Shown here: positions 16,311 to 24,414 of the stretch, piece by piece
Position numbering within the stretch: the first letter of the stretch is position 1
How the letters are laid out: each line of letters opens with the position of its first letter
Notes under the pieces: generated by a model
The model's input: only the letters and a program-made list of their open reading frames with translations
Database searches by the model: none
Told to the model about the DNA's origin: nothing
Made by a program: the position numbers and the translations under genes
From: a virus
Virus record (IMG/VR): IMGVR_UViG_3300024252_000004
Coordinates: 62,001 to 126,000 of that record
DNA length: 64,000 nucleotides
Strand: one strand, 5' to 3'

Positions 16311-16916
16311 TTGATAATCAGTCATAAATATAAATTGATTTTCGTTAAGACTAAAAAAACATCAGGTTCTACTCTGGAGTTTCTGTTGTCAAGCAGGCTT
16401 GGGCCGAAAGATATCTGCACCGGTTCCGAACGTGATGGGACATCGAAAGTTAATACAAACATATCTAACGGGCACATGAATCTGTCAAAGATTAAGAAGA
16501 TTTTTCCAAAGGAATTCGAGAACTACTATAAATTTTCAATAGAACGAAATCCTTGGGACAAAGTTGTTAGTTCATATTTTTGGCATAACAAAGTGAAACC
16601 AGAGAAGTATGCTGGTATGGATTTCACAAAGTACATGATAGCAGCTAAGGGGCTTCCGGTCGGTTGGAAAATATACACTATTGGTGGAGAGATAGCAGCA
16701 GATAAAGTTTTTTTTTATGAAAACTTAAATGAAATGTATAATGAGCTTAATAGGCAATTTGATTTACAGATAACTCCCGAAGAAATCCGAGACACCAGAA
16801 AGAAATCTGGTATCAGAAAAGTTGGACATTATTCTGAGCTGCACAACGAAGAAACAATAGAAATAGTTAAAAAGCGCTTTGCAGATGAAATCAAAGCTTT
16901 CAGCTATACTTACTGA
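16311..16916 (+). CDS. PAPS-dependent sulfotransferase (Sulfotransfer_2-like)
   Basis: The protein carries the 5'-phosphosulfate-binding loop as FVKTKKTSGSTLEFLL and the 3'-phosphate-binding segment as FSIERNPWDKVVSSYFW, the two defining marks of Golgi-type/bacterial glycan sulfotransferases. It is about 201 residues, shorter than most. TTG at 16311 is my preferred start because GAGG lies seven bases upstream; the ATG at 16299 is possible but has its only purine-rich stretch one base away. It would sulfate a hydroxyl on the glycan using PAPS from the host. Confidence 0.78.
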   Translation: MIISHKYKLIFVKTKKTSGSTLEFLLSSRLGPKDICTGSERDGTSKVNTNISNGHMNLSKIKKIFPKEFENYYKFSIERNPWDKVVSSYFWHNKVKPEKYAGMDFTKYMIAAKGLPVGWKIYTIGGEIAADKVFFYENLNEMYNELNRQFDLQITPEEIRDTRKKSGIRKVGHYSELHNEETIEIVKKRFADEIKAFSYTY

Positions 16917-16924
16917 GGAAATAT

Positions 16925-17560
16925 ATGAAACATGTTGGCGGACACGAAGGCAAAACTTGGATAGATTATGGTGCCTTAAAAGCTTTGGTAGATAGATTTC
17001 AAAATGCCAAAACATTTATTGATATAGGTTGCGGTCCAGGCAAACAGGTTGAGGTGGCGAAGGCTTTGGGGCTATCTGCTATTGGGGTCGATGGAGATCC
17101 TGAGATGACAAAGTTGAAGCATGTTAATCTTTTTGATTTTTCTAAGAAAAAAGCAGCTAAAGATGATCTGCCATTTCTTCCGAAAAGAAAATATTTCGAC
17201 ATTGGGTGGTCAACAGAATTTCTCGAACATATTGATGAGAAATACATTGAGAATTTTATGCCATTATTTGCTTTGTGCAAAGTTGTGGTCATAACTCATG
17301 CAACTCCGGGTCAAAAAGGGCATCATCATGTCAATGAACAATTATTTCCTTATTGGAAAGATATATTTCATAGTTATGGCTTAAATGAAGATAAAGAACT
17401 CACAAAGCTTCTTCGGATTAAATCAACAATGAAACAGAAAAAGATTAACCACTTTGTAAAGTATAAGAAAGACGGTACACCAAAGGTTAAAAGGATCAAG
17501 TCATCCTTCATGGTAAAATCAGGAAGAGTATTTATAAACACAAAGTTAAAGGAGCTATGA
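16925..17560 (+). CDS. SAM-dependent methyltransferase
   Basis: The 211-residue protein has the SAM loop FIDIGCGPGKQVEVA (31-45), second strand AIGVDGDPEM, and DIGWSTEFLEHI in the position of the Methyltransf_11/23 post-I motif. A HATPGQKGHHHVN segment sits near the active-site end. A GAGGAAATAT ribosome site precedes the ATG. Its role, sugar or protein methylation, is not readable, but the genes around it all belong to glycan synthesis. Confidence 0.75.
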   Translation: MKHVGGHEGKTWIDYGALKALVDRFQNAKTFIDIGCGPGKQVEVAKALGLSAIGVDGDPEMTKLKHVNLFDFSKKKAAKDDLPFLPKRKYFDIGWSTEFLEHIDEKYIENFMPLFALCKVVVITHATPGQKGHHHVNEQLFPYWKDIFHSYGLNEDKELTKLLRIKSTMKQKKINHFVKYKKDGTPKVKRIKSSFMVKSGRVFINTKLKEL

Positions 17561-18531
17561 TGCTTAGAGCAGTTGTAACAGGTGCCGGCCAGGACTCGTC
17601 CTATTTGGCAGACCTTCTTCTTGAGAAGGGATATGAAGTTTTGGTGTTTACTCGCCGTCGTTCTGTTAATAATGAGAACGAAAATCTTAAACATATTATC
17701 GATCATCCTAACCTAACGGTGATGCATGGAGACATTACAGACCCAACTTTCGTCGGAAGAATTCTGCACGATTTCAAACCGCATGAGTATTACGGTCTTG
17801 CGGCACAGTCCCATGTAGGATACTCCTTTAAAGATCCTGTTCATACATTTGACGTAACAGGTAGGGCAGTTGTTATGCAGCTTGATCTCATTAGAGAGTT
17901 CAGCCCCGCAACCCGTTTCTATAATGCTGCTACCTCTGAACTGTTCGGTGGCCTTCATGTTCCTGATACGGGTTATACAGAGGAGTCTCCGTTCTATCCA
18001 CGCTCACCATATGCAGTGGCAAAGGCCGCAGGATTCTATGCCACAAGGAATTATAGAGAGGCGTACGGTCTGTTTGCCTGTTCAGGAATTCTATTCAATC
18101 ATTCCTCGCCAAGAAGAGGGCATGATTTTGCCACAAGAAAGATGACCCGAGGTATCGCAAAGGTGAAGCTTGGAATGGAAGAGCATTTGAGGATGGGCAA
18201 CCTTGAGCCGTATAGAGATGAGGGTCATGCAAAAGATTATGTCAAGGCTCAGTGGCTTATGTTGCAGCAGGAAGAGCCAGATGATTTCGTAATTGCCACT
18301 GGTTATGGGGCAAGCATAGAGGATATGTTTAAGTATATATGTGACCTTGCAGGTTTGAAATTTGAGGATGTATACAGATCAGACCCCAGATTCATGAGGC
18401 CATCGGATGTTCCGTTCCTTAGAGGCGATCCTTCAAAGGCAAAGACCGTTCTTGGATGGGAGCCTGAGTACGATTGGCAGAAACTTCTTAAGGAAATGTA
18501 TGAAGCGGATTTGGCCGAGTTAGATGTTTAA
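17557..18531 (+). CDS. gmd: GDP-mannose 4,6-dehydratase
   Basis: It converts GDP-mannose to GDP-4-keto-6-deoxymannose, precursor of fucose, rhamnose, perosamine and similar sugars. The extended SDR pattern is that of GMD: AVVTGAGQDSSYLADLL at the N-terminus, LAAQSHVGYSF, AATSELFGG (125-132), SPYAVAKAAGF with the Y-x3-K pair (Y152, K156), FNHSSPRRG and RDEGHAKDYV. At 324 residues it is a little short of the usual 340-370. Two ATGs lie in tandem (17557, 17560); the second has better spacing to GGAG. No reductase such as Fcl for GDP-fucose is next to it. Confidence 0.93.
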   Translation: MMLRAVVTGAGQDSSYLADLLLEKGYEVLVFTRRRSVNNENENLKHIIDHPNLTVMHGDITDPTFVGRILHDFKPHEYYGLAAQSHVGYSFKDPVHTFDVTGRAVVMQLDLIREFSPATRFYNAATSELFGGLHVPDTGYTEESPFYPRSPYAVAKAAGFYATRNYREAYGLFACSGILFNHSSPRRGHDFATRKMTRGIAKVKLGMEEHLRMGNLEPYRDEGHAKDYVKAQWLMLQQEEPDDFVIATGYGASIEDMFKYICDLAGLKFEDVYRSDPRFMRPSDVPFLRGDPSKAKTVLGWEPEYDWQKLLKEMYEADLAELDV

Positions 18532-19162
18532 GAAGCTTTTAAAACGAAACGATTTTGATTATTGTATAGTAGGAAATTCGCCATGCGAAGTTGGCCAGAA
18601 AAATGGTGAGAAGATTGATTCTCACAAGTTAATCTTCAGGTTCAATGATTTCTCGTTGGACCAAGGTTTTCAGGAGGATTATGGCTCCAAGGTAAATATA
18701 TGGATCCGAGGAACTAACGATAAACTGGTTTACACAATGGAACAGAAGAAGGAATTATTAGAAGATTTAGATCTCATTATCCTTCGCGCCAAAGATGATA
18801 GAAATAAGAAGTTTAGAGACTACTGCAAGACTAACGGTATAAAATATTACGTGCTTCCGCTTGAAAATGAGCTGGAGCTTACGAAGGACCTTGGGCGATG
18901 CCCAAGCACAGGTCTTCTTTTGCTCTATAGCATCAAGAAGGTTACGGGTGGCTTGGACCGAAGCAGAGTTTATGGATTTTCTTTTTGCAGAGAGAATAGA
19001 AGCAAAAGAAAAACCGGTGGTCAGATTCATTACTACAACAAAGATGATCTTGTAAATCCTGTTACCGGAAAGGTAGAGAGCATTAAGAATACTTTCCTCA
19101 TCTCAAAGCATGATTGGGGGAGGGAAGAAATATATTTTAGGAACAAGATACTGAGAGGTTGA
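18524..19162 (+). CDS. GT29 sialyltransferase-like glycosyltransferase
   Basis: The 212-residue protein shows all four sialylmotifs in order. Motif L: YCIVGNSPCEVG (13-24), ID and H at 31-34, and FRFN (38-41). Motif S: PSTGLLLL (127-134), then RVYGF. Motif III: IHYY (168-171). Motif VS: H196-x4-E201 (HDWGRE), with the VS histidine as the expected catalytic base. It should transfer a sugar from a CMP donor, and both CMP-nonulosonate and CMP-Kdo synthetases are in the cluster. GT29 is best known from animals, with scattered bacterial and viral members. At 212 residues it is a minimal catalytic domain with no membrane anchor. Confidence 0.82.
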   Translation: MFKKLLKRNDFDYCIVGNSPCEVGQKNGEKIDSHKLIFRFNDFSLDQGFQEDYGSKVNIWIRGTNDKLVYTMEQKKELLEDLDLIILRAKDDRNKKFRDYCKTNGIKYYVLPLENELELTKDLGRCPSTGLLLLYSIKKVTGGLDRSRVYGFSFCRENRSKRKTGGQIHYYNKDDLVNPVTGKVESIKNTFLISKHDWGREEIYFRNKILRG

Positions 19163-19163
19163 A

Positions 19164-20015
19164 ATGAGTGAAGAAGCTGAAACAAAAGAAGAGTTTGTGC
19201 CTGTAAAGATCGGTGTCATTGGGATGGGATTTGTTGGAGGATCCGTTTTTGAATTTTTTTCGAAAGCAGGAGAACTTATGTATTCCTATGATAAGAAAGA
19301 ACTCTGGACTATACCAGGAGGCGAAGGGGAATTTGCAAGTAACAAATTTGAGGATTTAATTCCTACAGACTTTGTATTTATATGTCTGCCTACACCTTAC
19401 ATTGAAGGGTTCGGCTTTGACTATACAGCGCTGCATGAGAATTTCCTGAAGTTGGCACAAGCAAAGTACCAGGGAATCGTCGTCGTCAAAAGCACCATGG
19501 AGCCAGGAACTTTGAGAGCTTTAGCTGATAAGTATAAGTTAGCAATGGTTCATAACCCGGAATTTCTTACTGCAAGAACTGCGGTTGAAGATTTTGCCAA
19601 CCAGAAGCATGTAGTCGTTGGAGGCTTTGAGTTCTCCGTATGCCAAAAGGTTGTAGCTCTATATCAGAGACATTTCGAGGCACAGTATACGATTTGTGAT
19701 GCTGAACAAGCAGAGTTGATGAAGCTATTCTGTAACAACTTCTATGCAGTAAAGGTTCAATTGTTCAATGAGTTTGCTTTGACCTGCAAAAGAATGGGCG
19801 TTAAATATGAAGATGTGAGAAGCACTATGCTTAGAAACGGCTGGATTAATCCTATGCACACTGATGTGCCGGGACCAGACGGGCAATTTAGTTATGGAGG
19901 GGCATGTTTCCCCAAGGACACCAATGCTTTGCGAGACTTTATGAAACGTCACGGCGTTCCTTGCGAAGTTCTTGAGGCATGTATTAGTGAACGAAATAAG
20001 ATGAGGAAAGATTAA
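19164..20015 (+). CDS. Nucleotide-sugar 6-dehydrogenase, lacking C-terminal domain
   Basis: UDP-glucose/GDP-mannose dehydrogenase family. It has the NAD loop IGVIGMGFVGG (16-26), NPEFLTARTAVEDF (131-144), the middle-domain helix AELMKLFCNNFYAVKV and the catalytic cysteine in YGGACFPKDT (Cys248). The protein ends at residue 283. Full-length enzymes are about 390-450 because a third domain (UDPG_MGDP_dh_C) follows and completes the nucleotide-sugar site. The next gene starts three bases after the stop, so this is not an obvious frameshift. It may be a deliberately short form, or it may be non-functional. Expected product would be a hexuronic acid. Confidence 0.88.
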   Translation: MSEEAETKEEFVPVKIGVIGMGFVGGSVFEFFSKAGELMYSYDKKELWTIPGGEGEFASNKFEDLIPTDFVFICLPTPYIEGFGFDYTALHENFLKLAQAKYQGIVVVKSTMEPGTLRALADKYKLAMVHNPEFLTARTAVEDFANQKHVVVGGFEFSVCQKVVALYQRHFEAQYTICDAEQAELMKLFCNNFYAVKVQLFNEFALTCKRMGVKYEDVRSTMLRNGWINPMHTDVPGPDGQFSYGGACFPKDTNALRDFMKRHGVPCEVLEACISERNKMRKD

Positions 20016-20017
20016 AT

Positions 20018-20995
20018 ATGAATTATGAATACACAAGAGCCCTGGTAACAGGGGGAGCCGGATTTATAGGAAGTCACCTTGTTGACAGATTGTTAAGCGA
20101 TGGCTTAGAGGTTTGTGTAGTTGACAACTATAATTCTGGAGATAAAGAAAACATTAAAGATCACTTCAAGAACTCAAACTGTATGATAGAAAATCAGGGT
20201 ATTGAAGGAGAAGGGTTACATGATATTTTCAGAGTGTTTAGACCGGAGATGGTATTTCATCTTGCAGCTATCCCTGGGGTATATCAGTCAGTGCTTGAGC
20301 CGGCGAAGACAGCCGAGGTAAATCTTGTTGGCACTGCCAATGTTCTTGCTATGGCAGAAAAATTTGAGACAAAGAGAGTGTTATTCGCCTCTTCGTCTTC
20401 TGTTTATGGCGGTAAAGCAGAAATGCCAACAAGCGAAGCGTCTCTGCTTATGCCTAAGTCACCATATGCTTTGCAGAAGTATATTGGTGAAGAATATTGC
20501 AGGTATTACTCAAAGAATACATCAGTTGATACAGTAGCTCTAAGGCTATTCAATGTCTTTGGGCCCAGACAGAAAGGCAACTCGGCATACTCTGCTGTTA
20601 TCGCAGCATTTTTAGAAGCAAAGAAGAAGGGCTTTAGCGCCAATGTATATGGTGATGGAGAACAGACCAGAGACTTCTGTTATGTGGATAATGTTGTGGA
20701 GGCATTTATTCAGGCAAGCCAGCATAACTCACGATTCAATGGCGAAGGGTTCAATATAGCTTTCGGAGAAAGGACTTCGGTTAATGATCTTTTAGATATG
20801 ATTGGAGTCGAAGAGTACGATACTTATGACGATAGGCCGGGAGATGTAAAGGATTCTTGGGCATCTTTCGATAAGGCAAAATCTTGGTTCGGCTACAGTC
20901 CAAAAGTTTCTGTGCTACGTGGATTAGAGCTAACTGCACAGTGGTATTTGGGGGATGCATATGAGGTCGGAAAGAAGAAATCTAAAAGAGATTAG
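20018..20995 (+). CDS. NAD-dependent UDP-sugar epimerase (GalE/WbpP type)
   Basis: Extended SDR of 325 residues: TGGAGFIGSHLVDRLL (11-26), VVDNYNSG (34-41), HLAAIPGV, FASSSSVYGG (123-132), SPYALQKYIGEEY with Y150-x3-K154, RLFNVFGPRQ and YGDGEQTRDFCYVDN. The pattern fits UDP-hexose, UDP-HexNAc or UDP-uronate 4-epimerases. Immediately following a nucleotide-sugar dehydrogenase, a uronate 4-epimerase role is possible. It overlaps the next gene by about 35 bases, more than elsewhere in the operon. Confidence 0.9.
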   Translation: MNYEYTRALVTGGAGFIGSHLVDRLLSDGLEVCVVDNYNSGDKENIKDHFKNSNCMIENQGIEGEGLHDIFRVFRPEMVFHLAAIPGVYQSVLEPAKTAEVNLVGTANVLAMAEKFETKRVLFASSSSVYGGKAEMPTSEASLLMPKSPYALQKYIGEEYCRYYSKNTSVDTVALRLFNVFGPRQKGNSAYSAVIAAFLEAKKKGFSANVYGDGEQTRDFCYVDNVVEAFIQASQHNSRFNGEGFNIAFGERTSVNDLLDMIGVEEYDTYDDRPGDVKDSWASFDKAKSWFGYSPKVSVLRGLELTAQWYLGDAYEVGKKKSKRD

Positions 20996-21725
20996 GTTAA
21001 CTGCCATGATGCGCTCTGGTCATCATGGAATAATCAATTGGCTGATACCTCACTTTGAGGGATATGTTCTTCACAGAAATGACATTATGGAATTTGCAGC
21101 AAGAAGCAAACCTACTATTGATGAGGAATGGGGTATGCCGGACGAGATCCGGTCTTGCTACATTATCAATTTCGAAGAGCTATTGCCGTCACAAGTTTCC
21201 ACCCTTTATAAGCGATACAAAAATAGACTGATGGACGGGCATAGCGAAGAGGTTTTTAATGGACATGTAATACGTGATCCTTTTAATATGTTTGCGAGCC
21301 GCCGTAAATTATCTATAAAGCTTGAAAGAGAAAATCGAAACACCAACCGAGTTGGAAAGGTAGGATGGATCGATGACAAAGCGCTATCTTTGTGGAAAGA
21401 GTATGCCAAAGGTTATCTGAATCCAGAGCCAAATGATATTTGGATCAATTTTAATGAATGGTATCTAAGTAAGGAATACAGACGTTCTGTATCTGAGGCT
21501 TTTGGTATCGATTTTACAGACGTAGGTTTGAATATAGTTTCAAGTCATGGTTATGGTAGCTCTTTTGAGGGCACAAGTTATGATAAGCAAGCACAGTTCA
21601 TGCCAGTGTTAGAACGGTATAAAACAATGACAAGAGATTCGATTTATATGGATGCAATGAAGGATCCTGAAATTAGAGATCTTTACTCCCAAATCTGGGG
21701 AGAAATTCCAAAGGAGTTAAGATGA
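20961..21725 (+). CDS. Sulfotransferase-like P-loop protein
   Basis: A protein of about 254 residues with TAMMRSGHHGIINWLI near the N-terminus, matching the R-S-G phosphate loop of sulfotransferases, and GHVIRDPFNMFASRR downstream, matching the R-D-P 3'-phosphate motif. The rest is diverged. I prefer the ATG at 20961 because GGGG lies at suitable distance; an ATG six bases earlier is too close. It is the second sulfotransferase-like protein in the glycan cluster and overlaps the hypothetical gene downstream by four bases. Confidence 0.6.
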   Translation: MRSERRNLKEIRLTAMMRSGHHGIINWLIPHFEGYVLHRNDIMEFAARSKPTIDEEWGMPDEIRSCYIINFEELLPSQVSTLYKRYKNRLMDGHSEEVFNGHVIRDPFNMFASRRKLSIKLERENRNTNRVGKVGWIDDKALSLWKEYAKGYLNPEPNDIWINFNEWYLSKEYRRSVSEAFGIDFTDVGLNIVSSHGYGSSFEGTSYDKQAQFMPVLERYKTMTRDSIYMDAMKDPEIRDLYSQIWGEIPKELR

Positions 21726-22753
21726 GCGGTGATCAAAGAGATTTTTATGAAGAAGCGAAGAAGCTGGTTGCAGATTTGTTAAAGAAAAAAGAGTTAACAA
21801 CGGATGGCGAGCAAAAAATAGTTTCCGAAATGGCTGAGAATCTTGAAATAGAAAAGGATTTAGAAGTCCGAGCCGCAGAGCTTAGTGACGCAGCAAAAGA
21901 ATTGGACGAACCAAAGGCGTCAGAGAAGGCAAGGGCAGAGAAAATAGAATGCACCTGTACTCATGACCACTCAGAGGATCAGGAATGTTTTTGCATCAAA
22001 GATTGTCTTGTTCACTTTCCAAAAGAAAGTGATGTCCAGGCCGTTGCTAAAGACTTAACTCCTGAGCAGATTGAGGAAATGGAAGCTAAAAGAAAGTCAC
22101 TCGAAGAAGAACAGCTTAAGTTTAAATCACAAGAACGTCTTGAAACACAGGAACGACACAGATTAGAGTCTCTTCAGGCGGAAAAAACTTGGGCAAAAGA
22201 GAATCGCAAAGAAATCATTAATTCATTTGGCACAGGTGAGTTGGATGATATTCTATACAAGATTTCGAATAAAGGGCTTAGCGGCTTGACAGAGATTGAG
22301 CGTCTTGAGTGGCTTGGTGCTCGGTGCCGACATTCGATATATCCTCCAGTGGAAGGAAGAGAGGTCCGCCCACTCTCTATTGGAAAAAAGTATAGGCTTG
22401 CAAAGCAACACAGGACCACAAAGGTGACCGGATTTTTCAAGGGTTGCATTCCATTAGCAAGAAGAACAGGAGCTAATGAGCGTGTGTATCCAAAAAACTC
22501 TACGGCTATGAGAAGAGTCGAACTAGAAATGGGCTCAGTTCTTTCCGATCCCGACAGAGGACATATCAAATTATCTGATTTGGAAGAGGGTAAGGTAAAG
22601 CTCCCCGTACTTCTGAAGAGCGCAACTCGTGAACAGATTGCGGTAAGACTTCTTGAAATTGAGAGGGAAGAGCAGTTGGAATTAATTGAGGGAATTGACA
22701 ACACAATTGATTCTCTCAAGGTTCTTAAAAGCGAGCTTAAGTCCGAAGAGTAA
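21722..22753 (+). CDS. Unknown coiled-coil protein with cysteine cluster
   Basis: I do not recognise this 343-residue protein. Residues 1-75 and 105-165 are Glu/Lys-rich and likely helical or coiled coil. Between them lies a cysteine cluster, CTCTHDHSEDQECFC and IKDC (Cys 77, 79, 89, 91, 95 plus His 81 and 83), suited to metal binding. A C-terminal basic region (about 215-280, GKKYRLAKQHRTTKVTGF) could bind nucleic acid. It is ATGA-linked to the sulfotransferase-like gene and precedes dCMP deaminase, so its functional group is unclear. Confidence 0.6.
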   Translation: MSGDQRDFYEEAKKLVADLLKKKELTTDGEQKIVSEMAENLEIEKDLEVRAAELSDAAKELDEPKASEKARAEKIECTCTHDHSEDQECFCIKDCLVHFPKESDVQAVAKDLTPEQIEEMEAKRKSLEEEQLKFKSQERLETQERHRLESLQAEKTWAKENRKEIINSFGTGELDDILYKISNKGLSGLTEIERLEWLGARCRHSIYPPVEGREVRPLSIGKKYRLAKQHRTTKVTGFFKGCIPLARRTGANERVYPKNSTAMRRVELEMGSVLSDPDRGHIKLSDLEEGKVKLPVLLKSATREQIAVRLLEIEREEQLELIEGIDNTIDSLKVLKSELKSEE

Positions 22754-22801
22754 TCCGCAGCGTAGATAGTGGTTGCAGGCGGAAGCGCCGTTGGAGAACA
22801 A

Positions 22802-23383
22802 ATGAAGGACAAGCATATCCAGATAAGAATCGAGCAGTGCCTTGCGTTAGCAAAGGCTTCTAATTGCCCAAGGCTAAAGGTGGGGGCACTGCTGCTTGAC
22901 CCGGTCAGAAACGTTGTATTGATGGATGGATATAATGGCGGTCCTCGTAATGGTGGCAAACTATGCGGTGGCAGTCGTTGCGTCAGGGACGAAGAAAATA
23001 TTGCTTCAGGTACAAAGATTGAGCAAGGCTGTCATCATGCAGAAATGAATCTCATTTGTAATGCGGCTGCCAACGGAGTAAGAACAGGAGGGGCGTGGCT
23101 AATATTAACCTGTGAGCCCTGCCCTTTGTGCGCCAAATTAATCCACCATGCAGGCATCCAAAAGGTCATTGTTATTGATGGGGGTTTTCGCGGTGATAAC
23201 GGCGTGAAATATCTATTAAAACATGGGGTTAAGGTTGAGGGTCGAAATGGCCCATTAGATCCTAGAGTTAAAATTAAGGAAAAAATACAATGTTCAAAAA
23301 AGATGGCGAAGTCAAAGTCTACAAAGATAGCAAGGAAGTTAGCCCAAAAGTTGCTGACGAAACTCCTGAGCGATACACAGTAG
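22802..23383 (+). CDS. dCMP deaminase
   Basis: Converts dCMP to dUMP for thymidylate synthesis; fits with the dUTPase and ribonucleotide reductase in this genome. Zinc site: GCHHAEMN (H79, E81) and CEPCPLC (C107, C110). The N-terminus RLKVGALLLDPVRNVVLMDGYNG and an additional LCGGSRCVRDE loop are typical of phage/ComEB-type deaminases. The start at 22802 has GGAG five bases upstream; a GTG at 22769 is open but unsupported. The last ~30 residues are a lysine/serine-rich tail that runs 94 bases into the next gene in another frame, so the original protein may have ended near 23290. Confidence 0.9.
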   Translation: MKDKHIQIRIEQCLALAKASNCPRLKVGALLLDPVRNVVLMDGYNGGPRNGGKLCGGSRCVRDEENIASGTKIEQGCHHAEMNLICNAAANGVRTGGAWLILTCEPCPLCAKLIHHAGIQKVIVIDGGFRGDNGVKYLLKHGVKVEGRNGPLDPRVKIKEKIQCSKKMAKSKSTKIARKLAQKLLTKLLSDTQ

Positions 23384-23484
23384 ATGACTTAGTAGAAGAT
23401 GTTAACAAGTTTAAGAAGATCTTAGATGAGTCCCTGAAGGATCCTGATCTGAAAATAGAAGCACATAGTACTGAGGAGAAGTAA
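23290..23484 (+). CDS. Small acidic hypothetical protein
   Basis: A 64-residue protein (MFKKDGEVKVYKDSKEVSP...) rich in Glu, Asp and Lys. It lies between dCMP deaminase and thioredoxin and ends exactly before the thioredoxin ATG. It overlaps the deaminase tail by 94 bases; its balanced composition looks more protein-like than the tail does in that stretch. No family recognised. Confidence 0.55.
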   Translation: MFKKDGEVKVYKDSKEVSPKVADETPERYTVDDLVEDVNKFKKILDESLKDPDLKIEAHSTEEK

Positions 23485-23796
23485 ATGTCTGTAGTGAATG
23501 TAACCTCTGAGGATTTTCAGAGTGAGGTCCTTGACCACGAAGGCGAAACTGTATTTGTTGATTTTTGGGCAACGTGGTGTGGTCCTTGCAGGATGGTAGC
23601 TCCAGTTTATCAGGCTTTGTCTGAGCAGGTTGCTGATGCTAAATTTGTCAAGGTAGATATTGAGGAGAACCAAGAGCTTGCAATGAGATTTAATGTCAAA
23701 AGCATTCCGATGTTTTTAGCATTTAGAAATGGTGAAATTGTAGACTCAATGGTTGGTTCAAAAAACGTTGACTCCTTCGTAGATGATAATCTGTAA
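23485..23796 (+). CDS. trxA: Thioredoxin
   Basis: A full-length 103-residue thioredoxin: FVDFWATWCGPCRMVAP with the WCGPC redox site (31-35), the acidic buried region VDFW, and the cis-proline loop KSIPMFLAF (P75). A strong GGAG site lies before the ATG. Phage thioredoxins serve as reductants for ribonucleotide reductase or as polymerase processivity factors. This genome carries a class II reductase at 51807, so the first role is the simpler inference. Confidence 0.95.
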   Translation: MSVVNVTSEDFQSEVLDHEGETVFVDFWATWCGPCRMVAPVYQALSEQVADAKFVKVDIEENQELAMRFNVKSIPMFLAFRNGEIVDSMVGSKNVDSFVDDNL

Positions 23797-23799
23797 GCT

Positions 23800-24414
23800 A
23801 TGCATAAATGGATAAAGCAATGGACCGACATATTGGATTTTTGGGGACTTGAAAAAGAAGCTGAGGATTTGCTTGGCGACTCCGTATATGTTTATTCTGC
23901 AATACCAAATTGGGCAGAAGATTCTGTAAGGCAGAGCGGATTACTTAGCGGTAAATTAATTGCTAAGGACAAAGAGCTTTTGACTAAAATTCATCCAGAC
24001 GAAAAGGATAGAGAGCATTGGTTAAAAAGAATGGATGATCCATCTTTTGCAATAACTTATCAAGGGCCAAATGTTTTTTTCACTGTGCCTCCAAAAAGTT
24101 TATCTGAGCACCCTGTGAATAAGAATGATATGAAGATTTTGAAGATCAACCTGTCATCTTTGATTAATGATATTCCGGAGACAAAGCTTCATGGCCTTGA
24201 GCTTATACCTTATGAAACTGATGAAGAGTACGAATCGAACAAGAAAGATATCGATCGGCCAATAAGTTTTGAAGAGGCAGTAGAGTTATCCGAGGGAACA
24301 GAGGATGAGCAGTGGGCCGAGTATACTGGAGGGGGATTTTTTGCGGGAAATGTTCCGCATGCTGTAGTAATAACTCCTAATGGAAAAATCGATAGCAAAT
24401 ATATTGAGGTCTGA
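23800..24414 (+). CDS. Hypothetical protein with KEAE-type N-terminal helix
   Basis: A 204-residue protein of unknown function. The N-terminus (WTDILDFWGLEKEAEDLLG) matches a short helical motif also found at the start of the endolysin, the ART-like protein and the WCTA protein in this window. The remainder has YVYSAIPNWAEDSVRQSGLLSGKLIA and a C-terminal GGGFFAGNVPHAVVITPNG segment. This could be a small ADP-ribosyltransferase-like or toxin-like fold, but that is only an impression. It begins four bases after thioredoxin and stops directly before the helicase gene. Confidence 0.55.
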   Translation: MHKWIKQWTDILDFWGLEKEAEDLLGDSVYVYSAIPNWAEDSVRQSGLLSGKLIAKDKELLTKIHPDEKDREHWLKRMDDPSFAITYQGPNVFFTVPPKSLSEHPVNKNDMKILKINLSSLINDIPETKLHGLELIPYETDEEYESNKKDIDRPISFEEAVELSEGTEDEQWAEYTGGGFFAGNVPHAVVITPNGKIDSKYIEV

